Position numbers and translations under genes: made by a program. The notes below the pieces were generated by a model. It saw only the letters and a list, made by a program, of their open reading frames with translations. It did not search any database and was not told the origin of the DNA. Positions 32,587 through 44,475 of a stretch of DNA of 64,000 nt are shown one piece after another. The stretch lies in contig CM067509.1 of the NCBI GenBank assembly GCA_034509495.1, forward strand, positions 7,326,788-7,390,787, given 5' to 3'. The stretch comes from Acestrorhynchus altus (taxonomy: Eukaryota; Chordata; Actinopteri; Characiformes; Acestrorhynchidae). How positions within the stretch are numbered: position 1 is the first letter of the stretch; each line of letters opens with the position of its first letter.

Positions 32587-33702
32587 GTCTATTTCTGCTT
32601 CTTGTGTCCTGAAGGATAGATCTTCAGATTAATATAGATTAACACTGCGTGTACTGAGCATACGGGGAGGTCCGGCTCTGACCAACACTGCCCACACTAC
32701 AGGATGCTGGGGTTTGATTCCAAACTAAACTAGTAAGACTCCTTGGGTAACTCCACCTCCTTCTGTGTGGCATGATTCACGAAGGTGCCGGTGGTTGGTC
32801 AGGGTTGGTCAGTATAGCCAAGGAAGCTGTGAGAGCCTTTTTAATAGGGCAGCACTGAAGCAATGTCTTAGAAACATCGATTAAAAAATGTAATTATTAT
32901 AAATATAATTTTCTAATTTAAGACAGTTAAGCAAATTCGTTGGTCCTCTCCACCGAGACAAAAGCAGGACTGGCCACTGACGATGACCCGCTGCCAGTCC
33001 GAGAGACTGGGTAGAAGATTGACATGTGATGGAACATCTGCCTTCATTCGTGTGTAAGGAGCTCCTACTAAAAACATGCTGATTAATGAGATTTGTGGGT
33101 GGTTTAGGCTGATTAGTGATGTCAGTGAGTTGATTTTGCTCATAGATGCAGTAGATTTTTTATTTTCTTCTGTCTAATAAATGTCGGCATCGCCGAGCGA
33201 TTGTGCTGCTGGTGTGATAAAGAGAAACTCTCAGCTGGACGGCGAGTCAGACCCGCGCTCTCCAGTTTTATCCCTTTATCAAAGTCAGCCATAAAGCACA
33301 CACACTGCCTCTCTCAGACGTTTCCTCACCAACCTGAAAGTCATTTCTGTACTTCCTCTTACCCTTAAACCATATCTCCCCCTGCAGGTGTGAACGTCCG
33401 GCAGAGTGACCGTTAATCTAACGGAGCGGGATTTATCGCTGTTGTCCACTTGGGCCTCCTGCGAGGATCGACTGAACATACATTAAATTAATCCTTCCAT
33501 GCTAACTACTGGCTGTCGTCCAACTTTGGCAGCAAAACTGCAATTTCACACGGATGAAGGAGACAAGGCCCTGTTTGTGCTCCTTAAACTGTCCTTCAGT
33601 GAAGCCCTCAGAGTGACCTGTCCAACATGTTCACACTAAAGTTTAAGGAGGGTTTTGGCCTGCAGTCACTCCAGCTCCTTTAGAGTGAGATGGAAAACCT
33701 AC

Positions 33703-33872
33703 AAGTGGATCAGACGCAGCAGTGCTGCTGGAGTGTTTAAACACTGTGTCCACTCACTGTCCACTCTATTAGACACTCCTACCGAGTGTCTCCACCTTGT
33801 TGATGTAAAGTCAGAGACAGAAGCTCATCTGTTTCTGCACAGTTTGTGTTGGTCGTCCTCTAGTCCTTCATA
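33703..33872. mobile_element. MITE family B fragment
   Basis: It carries tggatcagacgcagcagtgc through tcgtcctctagtccttcat, matching the right half of the 5576 copy. Confidence 0.65.
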
Positions 33873-34424
33873 GTCCTATCCAGTTAAACGAGGTCCAGTT
33901 ACACCCTCAACCATAGTGCTGTCCACTAATGAAGCACTCTACCCACAATCCTGCTTCCTTTTTGATCTGATTCCCGGTTCTCCTGCCAGTTTAGTCCAAG
34001 GAAGTGCCAGAGTTTAGTCAAAGCCGATTCTTGGATGGAGAAGGCCTGCCCGTGTGGCGCTGCCTCTCAGCACATTAAGCTCTGCCTCACAGCCACTACT
34101 CTCTGACTGCGTGTTCCTGTCCACTCATACCAGCAGAGGAACCCTCAGGGTTCTCAGGGTTCCTCTTACAGCTCTCAAAGAAGTACTGCAACAGAGGGGG
34201 TTAATGGGTTAATGCTGTCTACTGGTCCTGCTAAGGAATTCTATCAGTACCTTTACACTAAGCTAAGAGAATTGCACTTAAACATGTTTTTGTGGTTCTA
34301 GATTAAAATGGGAACATTGATCAATGAGAGCTTGATCTGAATTTTGTTACAGACATCAGGCTGTATCTGAGCCCCTGGCATCTGCACAGAACCACCTGAC
34401 TGAATCCTGCTCACACTCACACAG

Positions 34425-34560
34425 ACTATCTAGAACCTCCAGGAGGTCTAAACTGATGCTCATTCCACTCACCCTATCACTCACATTCATTGCATATCTA
34501 GAACCTTCAACAGGACTAGAATGACATTTATTTTGTTGCCAGAAGAACTAGAGTGATGTT
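34425..34560. repeat. 'TATCTAGAACCT' repeat units
   Basis: It has ctatctagaacctccaggag and catatctagaaccttcaaca, with gacatttattttgttgccag following. Relatives lie at 38485-38560 and 58207-58290. Confidence 0.5.
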
Positions 34561-35499
34561 ATATTAGAACATGATTGGTTGATTCCTGACTGTATTGATG
34601 TTTAATCTGACGGCCTTCAGTTCTTCCAGTGAAGTCCAAACCAGTGGTAGAGCTGGTAGAGCTGGATCTCCGTAGGTACCACTGCCACTGAGACTCCTGA
34701 GTCCTGATTGGACAGTTTTCTGTTTCCTTTCCCAGATTTAACCCTCTAACAGAATTAAAAAGAGCAAAAGTGAGATGTGCATTCTTCATTCCCAGTAATC
34801 AGTAATCTGAAGGTTCTCCTAGGTGTTCTCTCCCATGTGTCTCCTGGGCTCCTGCCGCAGTGTCTTCTTCCAGTCCCCCTGCAGTCTCGGGACACCGCTG
34901 CTGCGGACATGTTTCCAGGCTGAGGTGTCAGCAGAGCTCTTCTCGATGCTCTCTGCTTTAATGATGCTCTCTTTTCTGGGTTATTTTTGCTCCTCTCCTG
35001 TTCTCCTGCGTATTGAGTTCTGGACGTGGGCTGAAATTGAAGATCAGTGGCGCGAACGCCTCCGTTGGAACAGACCTTGGGTGGACTGGGGATTGGTGCT
35101 GTTTCATTACGAGTACCATATGAAAAATGACGAGGAAATAAAGCATGGCATCAGTATCTCGTTCGCCGGCCGGAGCGAGGGGATGATGAATTACTGTGAT
35201 GTTTAATTAATTCGTATCATGCGCTATATGAGCGGAGATGGCGTTCCCCAGGGTTATCTTCTGGGACCAACTTCTTTTATTAATCATCAGTTTTTGTGTG
35301 TATTTCCTGAGTTTTTAACTGAAATAATCAGGTCTTTTTGAATTAATTGGTCGGTTCTGGAGACGTCAGTGCGTCTTAATTACAGAGCCAGTGAAGTGAT
35401 TATGGATCAGAGATACTGTGTGGATGAGAGACTCGCAGGGTTCAACTGATTATGCAAAAAAATGCAGGGAAAATGTACGTCTGAGTGGGTTTCTCTCCA

Positions 35500-35532
<33 letters not shown>

Positions 35533-36423
35533 TTGCTGATCACTCGTCCTTGTGCAAATCTGTGGCGGGGGTTTGTGGCTGCAGGCCAGACGTTATCAGT
35601 TTGGCAGGAGAGCAGGTGAAGCCACTTCAGAGCGGAAAAGCGCTCAGTTTAACGCTGCGTCGTTCTGCATTTAAAAAACAGCCTCCCTCCACTTAGACCT
35701 TCCTCCACTGCTCCTCACCTCCACCAGCATCAGCAGAACCAGCAGCAGAACCAGCAGCAGCAGCATGTCATTCAGATTAATAGTCATCAGAGTACCGAGG
35801 TCTAGGCCCATTTATCAATCTCCAGCAACTGGCCTAGCACTTAGTGGCTGCTCTCCCTTTCAGGATTGGTTAGCGCTGAAGCGCCGAAGGTCCCAGCTCT
35901 TCTCCCGGGGCGGCGGCGGGTGGGAGCGCTGATCAATGCCGCGAGTCAGGAGTGCGGACAGTAAGAAATAAATCACGGCGTTAAAGTCACCGTCTTCGCT
36001 ACTGACACCTATTATCCCAATCTGCATCCTTCCTTTCTTCCCGGGAAGAATAATGACGTAAATCATGGGGCTGTCACCTCCTCCAGATAATTACAGTGCG
36101 GGAAGTGCGGCGGCTACTCTGGGCGACAGAGAGAAATGAGCTCGCTCCAAACTGCACGAAAATTGCGAGTTAAACGATGTGACTGGAAGTTGCGACACAT
36201 CCCTGTAATATGTTCGGCGGTTAATAGTAACATAAGGAGACACTCGGACACAACAAGGTGAACCGTGAACATACCTGCAGATAATGGAAGGTCATGCTGT
36301 CAGAGAGAAGGATAGCTTTCAGGGAGAACATTAGCCATGACTCCACCCTCTCAAATCAACCTGTCTCGTTATCTTAGAGGGGCTATCGTACGAGCATCTG
36401 TCCGTAATTCCCACTTAATCCGG

Positions 36424-36867
36424 TTTGGGGGAGGTTAGTCTGAATGAGTTCAACAGAAGTGGGGCATTTGATCAGAAACTCATTCGGGAATTGGGGGGGT
36501 TTATCTGAACTCATTCAGGGGAGTGGGGGCGTTTGATCCAAGAACTTTCATTTGGGGTAGGGGGTTTGATCTGAACTCATTCAGAGTGGGGGTTTGATCT
36601 GAACTCATTCAGGGGGGGTTTGATCTGAACTCATTCAGAGTGGGGGGTTGATCTGGACTCCTGCAGAGTGGGTGGTGAGCTGAACTCATTCAGAGTGGGG
36701 TTTGATCTGAACTAATTCAGAGTGGGGGGGTTTGATCTGAACTCATTCAGAGTGGGAGGTGATCTGAACTCATTCAGAGTGGGGGGGGTTGATCTGAACT
36801 CATTCGGGGGGGTTTGATCTGAACTCATTCGGGGGGGGGGTTTGATCTGAACTCATTGAGAGTCGAT
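36424..36867. repeat. 29-bp G-rich minisatellite, about 15 copies
   Basis: Units read tttgatctgaactcattcag plus agtggggg, with variable G-tract length. It is the reverse complement of the array at 55297. Confidence 0.93.
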
Positions 36868-37814
36868 AGGATATGGCTTTGAATCATAATGTAAGATTTA
36901 TGTTTCTTTAACTGGACCTTTTACACTCGGCACCCCTGTGAACAATTCTGACTGGATCATTTTCTCTATAACAGCTTTTCCTCCAAACCCACTCTGAAGG
37001 ACTCTGTTCAGATCTTAACTGTTTAATTATGCAGAGAACTTTGGGGGAAATCTCTCCTTTGAAGCCTATAAAGGTGTCGTTAACGAGCAGCGTGCTGCGG
37101 ACGTCGCAACGCCTTTAAAGGATAATTGCTGCAAAGTGAGTACAAATGCTTCAGGTGGGCTAAATTGGGCCGGAAAGTACAAGACTTTGATAATGTCCCT
37201 GAAGCCCATTGGCTCTTCTTTCAGAGAAATGATTATAATCAGGTCATTTCATGGCCTGGTGGTCACATCCAGCTCTCTGTCGTATGACCTGCCATGAGGA
37301 CGAGGTTGAGCCGAGCAGCAGCAGGCTGAGAAAAGATTTATCATCTAAGCAAGTGTTGGAAAAGTGGGGAATTGGTGTGATTTGGAGCGAGGAACCTACC
37401 ATGGTGACTGGTTTTGCACTGTGGCGAGGCCATATGGCCAATCTGCAGTGTGTTGGAGTCCAAATGTCAAGCTGCTAAACAGAACGATGACAGCTCATGG
37501 TCAGGAAACCGGTCAGGAAAGTCGTTTCTGAATATTTACCCAAACTGGGTTGTGGAGCAAAGATCAGAAAGTGTTGGCAATGTTTGAAACAGCTGATTGG
37601 CTCAAAAAAGGAACAAAGTAGCTTTAACTGAAGGATCTAATCGCCTTGTGGATGAAGCCATAACTGGTACAAATCTAGAAGAATGGACGTGCGGAACTGA
37701 AAAATACTACATTATTAGGATATTAAATAAATTGTATGTCAGAAATAAGCCAACACTGGTGCAGATACACACATGTGAGAAAGTTAAGACATCCCATGGA
37801 CCTCTTAGACTAAC

Positions 37815-38460
37815 ATATTTAATCATCTGAACATCTGATCTTCACTGTATCTACACTGAGATGGAGGTGATTTAACCAAACACACACGACTGAAGAAACA
37901 TCTTTAAACATCATTTATAAACATCATTAACAGAAATGTCATTTTATTGAAGATAAAGTTCAGACCCTCTGTCCAAATAGCTGTTTCTCCTCCTTAGTCT
38001 GAAATAATGTCAGTCAGATGTTTCTAGGACCATCTATCGTCTCTGACATCGACTGGAAGAACAACGTTCCTACTCCTCCATGCGGAATTCTTTCAGCTCT
38101 GTGATGTTCCAGCTTCAGTCTTTGTACAGACGCTCTTACGTTCTCCTCAAACCCCCTCTGATGCAATAAAGATCTCATAGTGGTTTCTATGATGGAGAGA
38201 TCTCCACACCCTGCTGCAGCAGAGCAGCTCCAAACCATGTTTCACAGCTGATATGAGCTTCTTCTGCTCGAATGCTGTGTTTGGTTTGATTCAAACATGT
38301 CTTCTGTTACTGTGTCCAAATAATTCATCTTTGGATTCATTTGTCCAAAGCACATTGTTCCAGAAGTCCTGCTCTTTGTCTAGATGTTCTCTGGAGAACT
38401 TTAGTTTTGTCCTGATGTTTTTGACAGCTTTAGTTTTCTCCTTGCTCACCTCCTGCACCT
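37815..38460 (-). pseudogene. Tc1-like transposase remnant with 3' terminal repeat
   Basis: Around 38390-38260 the minus strand reads WNNVLWTNESKDELFGH-like text, then MVWSCSAAAGCGDLSIIETT from 38238. These are the catalytic block and the following VWGCFSA-like block. The left end (37825-37950) is the inverse of the terminal sequence at 27593-27715, so both belong to one transposon family. Confidence 0.7.
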
Positions 38461-39049
38461 GAATCCAAATTTCATGTCAAACTAATTTTCTAGAACCTCA
38501 TGAATGTCTAGTGATGTTTATTTTGTTCATACACAGCCTATCTAGAACCTCCAGAATGAGAGAGAGAGAGAGACCTGCTTTGACTGACCAGTAGTGACTC
38601 ACAGCACCATCTGCTGACTCCTAGTTTAAGCAGCGACCTTTGACCCAAACAGATCTCACAGATGCACAAGGCTCACTCACTATCATACACCATGCACAGT
38701 CTACATTTCATTACATCACAGCAATGGGCGGGGTTTCTCTAAAGCATGCTGAAGACCCCCCTGACCAGTGTGCTGCCCTCGGCCAGATTCTTTCATCGGT
38801 CATTGTGTTTATACTCTCACAGAGACACAGAGACTGAAAATCAGTACAAACGTGACATTAAACACATGATAAATATAATATAAATAAAGTATAAATAATA
38901 TACAAATATAAAGTACAGCACAAACGTTATTTTAATAAAGTCACTGATAATAATCACCCCAGTAAGGAGCTGCTGGACTGAATGTATGTGTGTGTGAATG
39001 TAACAATGATGTAACGCTCTAGTCCCCTGTTGGTTCTCTAATCTGGATA

Positions 39050-39690
39050 GAAGATGAGATCCGGTTGGTCATGGAGGTGCAGGTTCTGTACGACATCCTG
39101 CAGAACATTTACTCACAGATGTTGCAGCTGGACGTGTAGATCCTGCACACTCGTAGGTTCCTGAAGCTGGTGTCCAGCTGCTCCCATAAATGCTCGATTG
39201 GTGATAAATCTGGTGACTTAGGACAAGGAAGTGCTGCAGTCCGCTGGAGTCATTCCCTTGCTGAGTGTCCTGCCATGAGAGGAACACGTGTCCTCTGGAT
39301 GTCCTGCACATATCGCTGAGCTTTTAGTGACTCTCGTATCACTACCAGGGGTGACCGACTGTCATATGCAGATCATCACACAAACAGTTGGGGCAGTGTG
39401 TTTCTCCACAGAAAAGGAGACCACAAGACCTCAAACCTGACCATAATCAGATCCCAAACAGAATCTGGAGTCTTTGTCCCTAAAGATGATATGGTTCCCA
39501 TTCCTGACAGTCCATGTTTCTCGTTCATGACACCACTGCAAATGGAGGCGATGATGGCTTTGCCAGAATGCCCTAAAACTAGCCTCTGAGCTGCCCAATG
39601 AACATCTGGCACCCCTAGCAATTCTGTCTATTCTGTGGTCTGCATCACACTGAACACACTCAGCTGCTGTAATTGTACCCACCATGTCTA
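39050..39690 (-). pseudogene. Tc1-like transposase remnant
   Basis: Minus-strand pieces in several frames: IIFRDKDSRFCLGSDYGQV at about 39431-39500 matches the first catalytic-Asp block of Tc1 transposases (FSDESRF-like), and ERETWTVRNGNH precedes it. Frameshifts separate the pieces, so the gene is dead. Confidence 0.65.
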
Positions 39691-39704
39691 GTACCAGACG
39701 TGGA

Positions 39705-39978
39705 CAAGAGGTGTATAAAGCCCCCCAACACTGAGCTGTGGAGCAGTGGAACTGTGTTCTCTGGAATGATGGAGCTCCATCCAGTATTTTGGGATGAGCT
39801 GGAGAGTTGGGGATGAGGTGGGGAGGTGATCATCCCCATGTCCGTACTAATGCTGTTGTGGCTGATACAATCAAATCCTCACAGCAATGCTCCAGAATGT
39901 AGTAGACAGTTACAACAACAAAAGGAAAAAGTTCTTTTTAATCCCCTTGATTTCAGAAGAAACAGTGGATCAGTCAAT
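39705..39978. mobile_element. MITE family A fragment, inverted
   Basis: It has gagctgtggagcagtggaac, atgatggagctccatccagt, caatcaaatcctcacagcaa and gatttcagaagaaacagtgg in the opposite order to the 11236 copy. It directly follows the Tc1-like remnant at 39050-39690. Confidence 0.6.
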
Positions 39979-40195
39979 TAAACAAGTCAAGCTCATTTTC
40001 TCAACAACAGGACAAATTCCTGGTCCCCATATGCAGCTGAATATTAACACCCTCTTCCATAATTCAGACTGGTTACTATGCAGTTCACTCTGCGGTATGA
40101 ATATTCAGGCTGATGGCACAGGACGGCTGCTCCTCCGGCAACTTAAACACAGCTTGCTTAGACTGCGGGAATTATCCCAGTACAAAAGCCTAGTA

Positions 40196-40605
40196 TACAG
40201 GAATCAGCCATAACATTATGACCACCTACTTATTTCTACTCTCACTGTCCATTTATCAGCCCCTCTTTCCATACAGGACGCTGTCGGCTGGACATTTCTG
40301 TTCCCGGTCCAGCAGTGACACTGAGGGGTTTAAACACTCCAGCAGCTCTGCTGTGTCTGATCCACTCGTACCAGCAACACACACTAACACACCACCACCA
40401 TGTGAGTGTGACTGCAGTGCTGAGAATGACCCACCACCCACATAATATCTGCTCTGTGGGGTCCTGGTCATTGAAGATCAGGGTGAAAGGAGGAGAATAA
40501 AGTCTGCAGAGAAACAGATGAACTACAGTCTGGAATTATAGAACCACAAAGAGCTGCTGGACAGTAAGTGAAGAGGTGGTCCTGATGTTATGGCTGACTG
40601 GTGTA
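40196..40605. mobile_element. MITE family B, full-length copy with terminal inverted repeats
   Basis: It begins tacaggaatcagccataaca and ends ttatggctgactggtgta. The two ends are about 32-base imperfect inverted repeats of each other, flanked by TA, which is the Tc1/mariner insertion signature. There is no coding capacity. Confidence 0.8.
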
Positions 40606-41107
40606 AATGTAATTGTATAACCATTTAAGTGTTTCCCTGAAGGTGGAGAAAGTGGGACACTTCAGTTTAGGTTAGGTGTGGATTGTGGCATCGTTTAACG
40701 GAGGCGACTTCACTGTTATTGCTCTCAGCACTGTCATTTAGTCTTCAGGATTATTAGGCACATTGCTTATTCAGAATGCTGTTTGATAGCATCTTGGTGG
40801 GTTTATTGATGCCGCACTGCAGCAATCTGATCTACATCCTCAGATGTGTTCCCGCAGGCCAAAGCGGCGTGGAACGACTCTGGCTTGGAATGAGACTTTC
40901 AGTACAAACCAGTGATTTGATGTTATCTATAAACATGTGCAAAAAGACAGGCAAAAAAATCAGCATTCACACCGTCTGACAGTGTTTCAGATACACTAAC
41001 GCAGACAATAGGGTGACCACATTTTGGCTTTTTAAAAAGAGGACACTGGGGATACATGGAAGTCCTCTGTGGTTTGGCTGTTTTGGCAGATGAGCCTACG
41101 TATGTAG

Positions 41108-41110
<3 letters not shown>

Positions 41111-41161
<51 letters not shown>
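41111..41161. repeat. (TG)n microsatellite
   Basis: About 25 TG repeats. Confidence 0.95.
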
Positions 41162-41163
<2 letters not shown>

Positions 41164-41234
41164 ATTTGCCAACACTAATAAATAGCCTCAGCAACCAATA
41201 TTGATCATTTAGTTCTATTCAGCCTCTATGACAC

Positions 41235-41527
41235 ACTCGAAGACATCCTCAACTCTCCAGCTCATCCCAAAAGTACTGTATGGAGCACCATCATTCCAGA
41301 GAACACAGCTCCACTGCTCCACAGCTCAATGCTGGGGGTCTTTATACCCTCCAGTCCACACCTGCTATTAGACATGGAGACAATGGAGTCATGTTTGTTT
41401 ATCTGCTCCAGAGTCTTATTCTATTGGCAGTACTTCTCTACAGGGATTAGACCAGCTCTGTGTGTGCATTTACAATAGTTGCAGCTTAAATAATTAGAAG
41501 GGGTGTCCACAAACTTTTGGACGTGTT
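41235..41527. mobile_element. MITE family A, 3' part
   Basis: It runs from catcccaaaagtactgtatg through the core to the right end gtgtccacaaacttttggac. The left third is missing. Confidence 0.65.
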
Positions 41528-42044
41528 TGAAACTCCAGAAACATGTCTTGGTGGATTGATTAGGCTCAGGGAGGTGGAAACTGTGTAAATTCCAATTTTG
41601 GCTGGATTTTTTGAAAATTATCACTAAACAAGAGCTCCGTTTGCCAGTGCCCAGAATCGAAGCTGGACAGCAGCTGCCAGGCAGCACCCTGAGGGCAGCG
41701 AGAGTTAAACACTCTTGCCTGAGGGCCTAACGACAGCTCCGTCCTATCTTGGACCCTGCTACTCGTATCCTTCCAATTCACAGCCCAGTCACCAATTAGG
41801 AATTCTCACCCACTTCTCTGCTTCAAACTGGCGGCCGTAAGGCTGCTGGCTCACTCAGTCTCATCACTCGGCTATCTGCCACCCATCATTTAGCAAAAAT
41901 AAATTATTTAAAGGAAACGAGCCGAGTACATAAAAACACATCCTGCCAGACCTACATCACCACAGGCTATCATAACACACGTCTAAACCGTCCACTAGCA
42001 GCTGACAGCCCTGCTGAAAGACCCAGCTCAACACCAACTTCTGC

Positions 42045-42215
42045 TTGCAGATGCTTTCAGATGGTCTAAGCTGGTCTTTGATGCCCATGCAGACAAAAAA
42101 ATACCTGGAAAACCAGATGGTCAACCAGCTGTTGTCCAGCATTCTGCATATAAAATTTGATTTTGGTCTTGCTGGTCAACCAGCCTGGTCTTGCTGATCA
42201 TGCAAGTTGTGCCAA
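42045..42215. repeat. Dispersed GGTC / GACCA repeat, locus 3
   Basis: tggtctaagctggtctttga, ggtcaaccagctg and ttgctggtcaaccagcctgg belong to the same word family as the clusters at 124, 2365 and 63240. Confidence 0.5.
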
Positions 42216-42418
42216 AACTCTGGAGGCACCCCTACCCTGCACATTTTAGAGCTTTCCCTGCTCCCAGCACACCTGATTCAACCAATCATCTCATTAACGA
42301 GCCCTTTCAGAGTTGTGGAGTTGTAGGGTAGGGGTGTGCTAAAGCAGGGAATCCACAAAACTGTGCAGGGCTGGTCTGCTGATCAGTGCAGGAACATAAA
42401 AACATAAAAACAAAGCTG

Positions 42419-42556
42419 TGTTATGCTACATTGCTAAAAACAAAGCTATGCTACATTGCTAAAAACAAAGCTATGCTATGCTACATTGCTATAAACAAAG
42501 CTATGCTACATTGCTAAAAACAAAGCTATGCTATGTTACATTGCTAAAAACAAGTG
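42419..42556. repeat. Tandem 'CTATGCTACATTGCTAAAAACAAAG' repeat
   Basis: Five or six units of gctacattgctaaaaacaaa plus gctatg, with small length differences. Confidence 0.85.
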
Positions 42557-43446
42557 ATGTGTAAGATTATATTAATAATAAGAAGAAATCCGGAGCCGTG
42601 ATTCCCGACTGGGCTTGTGTTTATAGTGTAACTGAGAGTTTGTCTGATAATTTCAGGCCGCGTCAGAAGGTGGCGCTGTGCTGTAGGAGCAGTGGTTCAG
42701 GCTGGTGATAAGTCCATCATGTCTTTGGCTGTGAATCAACAGACATCAGAGAATTCCGCTTCCATTCCATTTTAAATCTTCAGCAAACAATCCGTCAGCT
42801 TTCGGAGCCACTCCGGAATAAACGCTGCGCTCGCTGCAGCCGTTCTCGGCCGTTTCTGTGCTGATCCGTGGCATCGAGAGCGAACGGGACGGAGGGGGAG
42901 AAGCTCAAAGACTTCAAAGAGCAGCCGGGAGCCGAGGCCCGAGGCGAAAAGCTCCAGTCTCATCAATTAAACAGACATTTTCTCAGATACGTGCCGGTCC
43001 GCCAGGACTTCGACATGGTTTTAATACCCCACACAGGGACGCCGAGACTCCTACACCGTCTCGTGAGGCCGAGCGTGACGAGTTCCAACATTTACTGCAT
43101 AACGGATGAGCCGCCGCACCGCATGTATATAAAACATGACATCATTTACATCCATATAACAGTCGGTTGCTCTGCAGCTCCCATTGTGCCTCTACATTTC
43201 TGTCCATGTGATTATGACCTTTGTTTATATCCACACTGATCTGATATGTAAATAGGATGCTAATGAGGTAAAACAGTCATTCACACTGTATTTAGCAGCT
43301 TCGATGCTTCAGCCTTTTATCATTAAAGAGTCAAATCATAGAAAACGGATTATTTCTCACATGGAACACTTCACTCCTTCAGTTTATAAATGTTTGAACT
43401 CACTGCTTTTGGGATATTACAAATAACACATTTACATATATCATCT

Positions 43447-43556
43447 ATTCAGCCTACAGCAGTATAGCTCCACCCATTCAGCCTACAGCAGTATAGCTCC
43501 ACCCATTCAGCCTACAGCAGTATAGCTCCACCCATTCAGCCTACAGCAGTATAGAA
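43447..43556. repeat. 30-bp repeat, locus 2, nearly perfect
   Basis: Almost four identical units of attcagcctacagcagtata plus gctccaccc. Confidence 0.85.
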
Positions 43557-43624
43557 GTTAAGTTTTATGAGTGTATAACTTAAAAATGTTAATTTTTAAT
43601 GTTAATTTTCTTTTTGGAGGATGA

Positions 43625-43638
43625 ACAGACAGACAGAC

Positions 43639-43702
<64 letters not shown>
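43625..43702. repeat. (GACA)n(GATA)n microsatellite
   Basis: Four GACA units followed by about 15 GATA units. Confidence 0.95.
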
Positions 43703-43703
<1 letters not shown>

Positions 43704-44094
43704 TTCTGGTGTTTGTGTACTTTAGACTAAAGACGGGAAACTGATTCAGTGCTCGGTATCAGGACGCTGAGGGGTTGGTCTTTGAGAGGGAGTGCTGGAA
43801 GCGTCCTGCTCCACTACGCAGAAAGGTCAAGCATATTCCAGTGAAAGACAAAGAGCAATTTCTCAGGCTGAACGACTCTGGCAGGCGTTAAACTCCCGCT
43901 CTAGAGTCTCCCATGAATTGTAAATGCTGCAAACTTCTGACCTGTTCATCTGAAGGTCAACAGCTATCCAGGTTCTGACAGCGCTGGAATATGATCATTG
44001 TCACAGTGTCTTTACTGAATGGGACAAAACGTTCCTGCTTCAAATTTGTCTCAGGATAAGTTTCATTCATCAGTTTGTCTTCAGTTTGACAAGG

Positions 44095-44303
44095 CTGATG
44101 ATCAACCTGCATACAGACTCTGACTGATCAGAGAGAGGGGGCGGGGCTGATGATCAACCTGCATACAGACTCTGACTGATCAGAGAGAGGGGGCGGGGCT
44201 GATGCTCAACCTGCATACAGACTCTGACTGATCAGAGAGAGGGGGCGGGGCTGATGATCAACCTGCATACAGACTCTGACTAATCAGAGAGAGGGGGCGG
44301 GGC
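44095..44303. repeat. 52-bp tandem repeat, four near-identical copies
   Basis: Units start ctgatgatcaacctgcatac at 44095, 44147, 44199 and 44251 and end gagagagggggcgggg. They differ by one or two bases, implying recent expansion. Each carries a GGGCGGGGC GC box. Confidence 0.93.
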
Positions 44304-44335
44304 TGGACATGACTGAAGTGAACTTGATTCCCTGG

Positions 44336-44475
44336 CTGCTCCTTGGGCACCGTTGATAGGGCTGCCCACCACTCTGGGCACGTGTGCTCACTGCCCCCTA
44401 GTGTGTGAATTCACTGGTGTGTGTGTATCACGGTGTGGATGGGTTAAATGCAGAGGAGAAAAAGTATAATATACA
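44336..44475. mobile_element. Short dispersed element, inverted relative of the 22255 copy
   Basis: It has ggctgcccaccactctgggc, acgtgtgctcactgccccct and ggatgggttaaatgcagagg. Confidence 0.5.

Larger units (their letters stand above)
30170..37810. other. Intergenic DNA between prkx and nlgn4x, left part
   Basis: No gene is recognised. Besides the listed repeats, 33160-33480, 35850-36200 and 37030-37245 are unique, less AT-rich stretches with homeobox- and TCF-like words; they are candidate conserved elements only. The plus-strand open stretch at 34823-35206 lacks any family signature. Confidence 0.5.

Noticed and set aside
34823..35206. A 127-codon plus-strand frame between the two genes
   Set aside because: It looks faintly membrane-like but has no family signature, promoter or splice partner. 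I would need transcript evidence.
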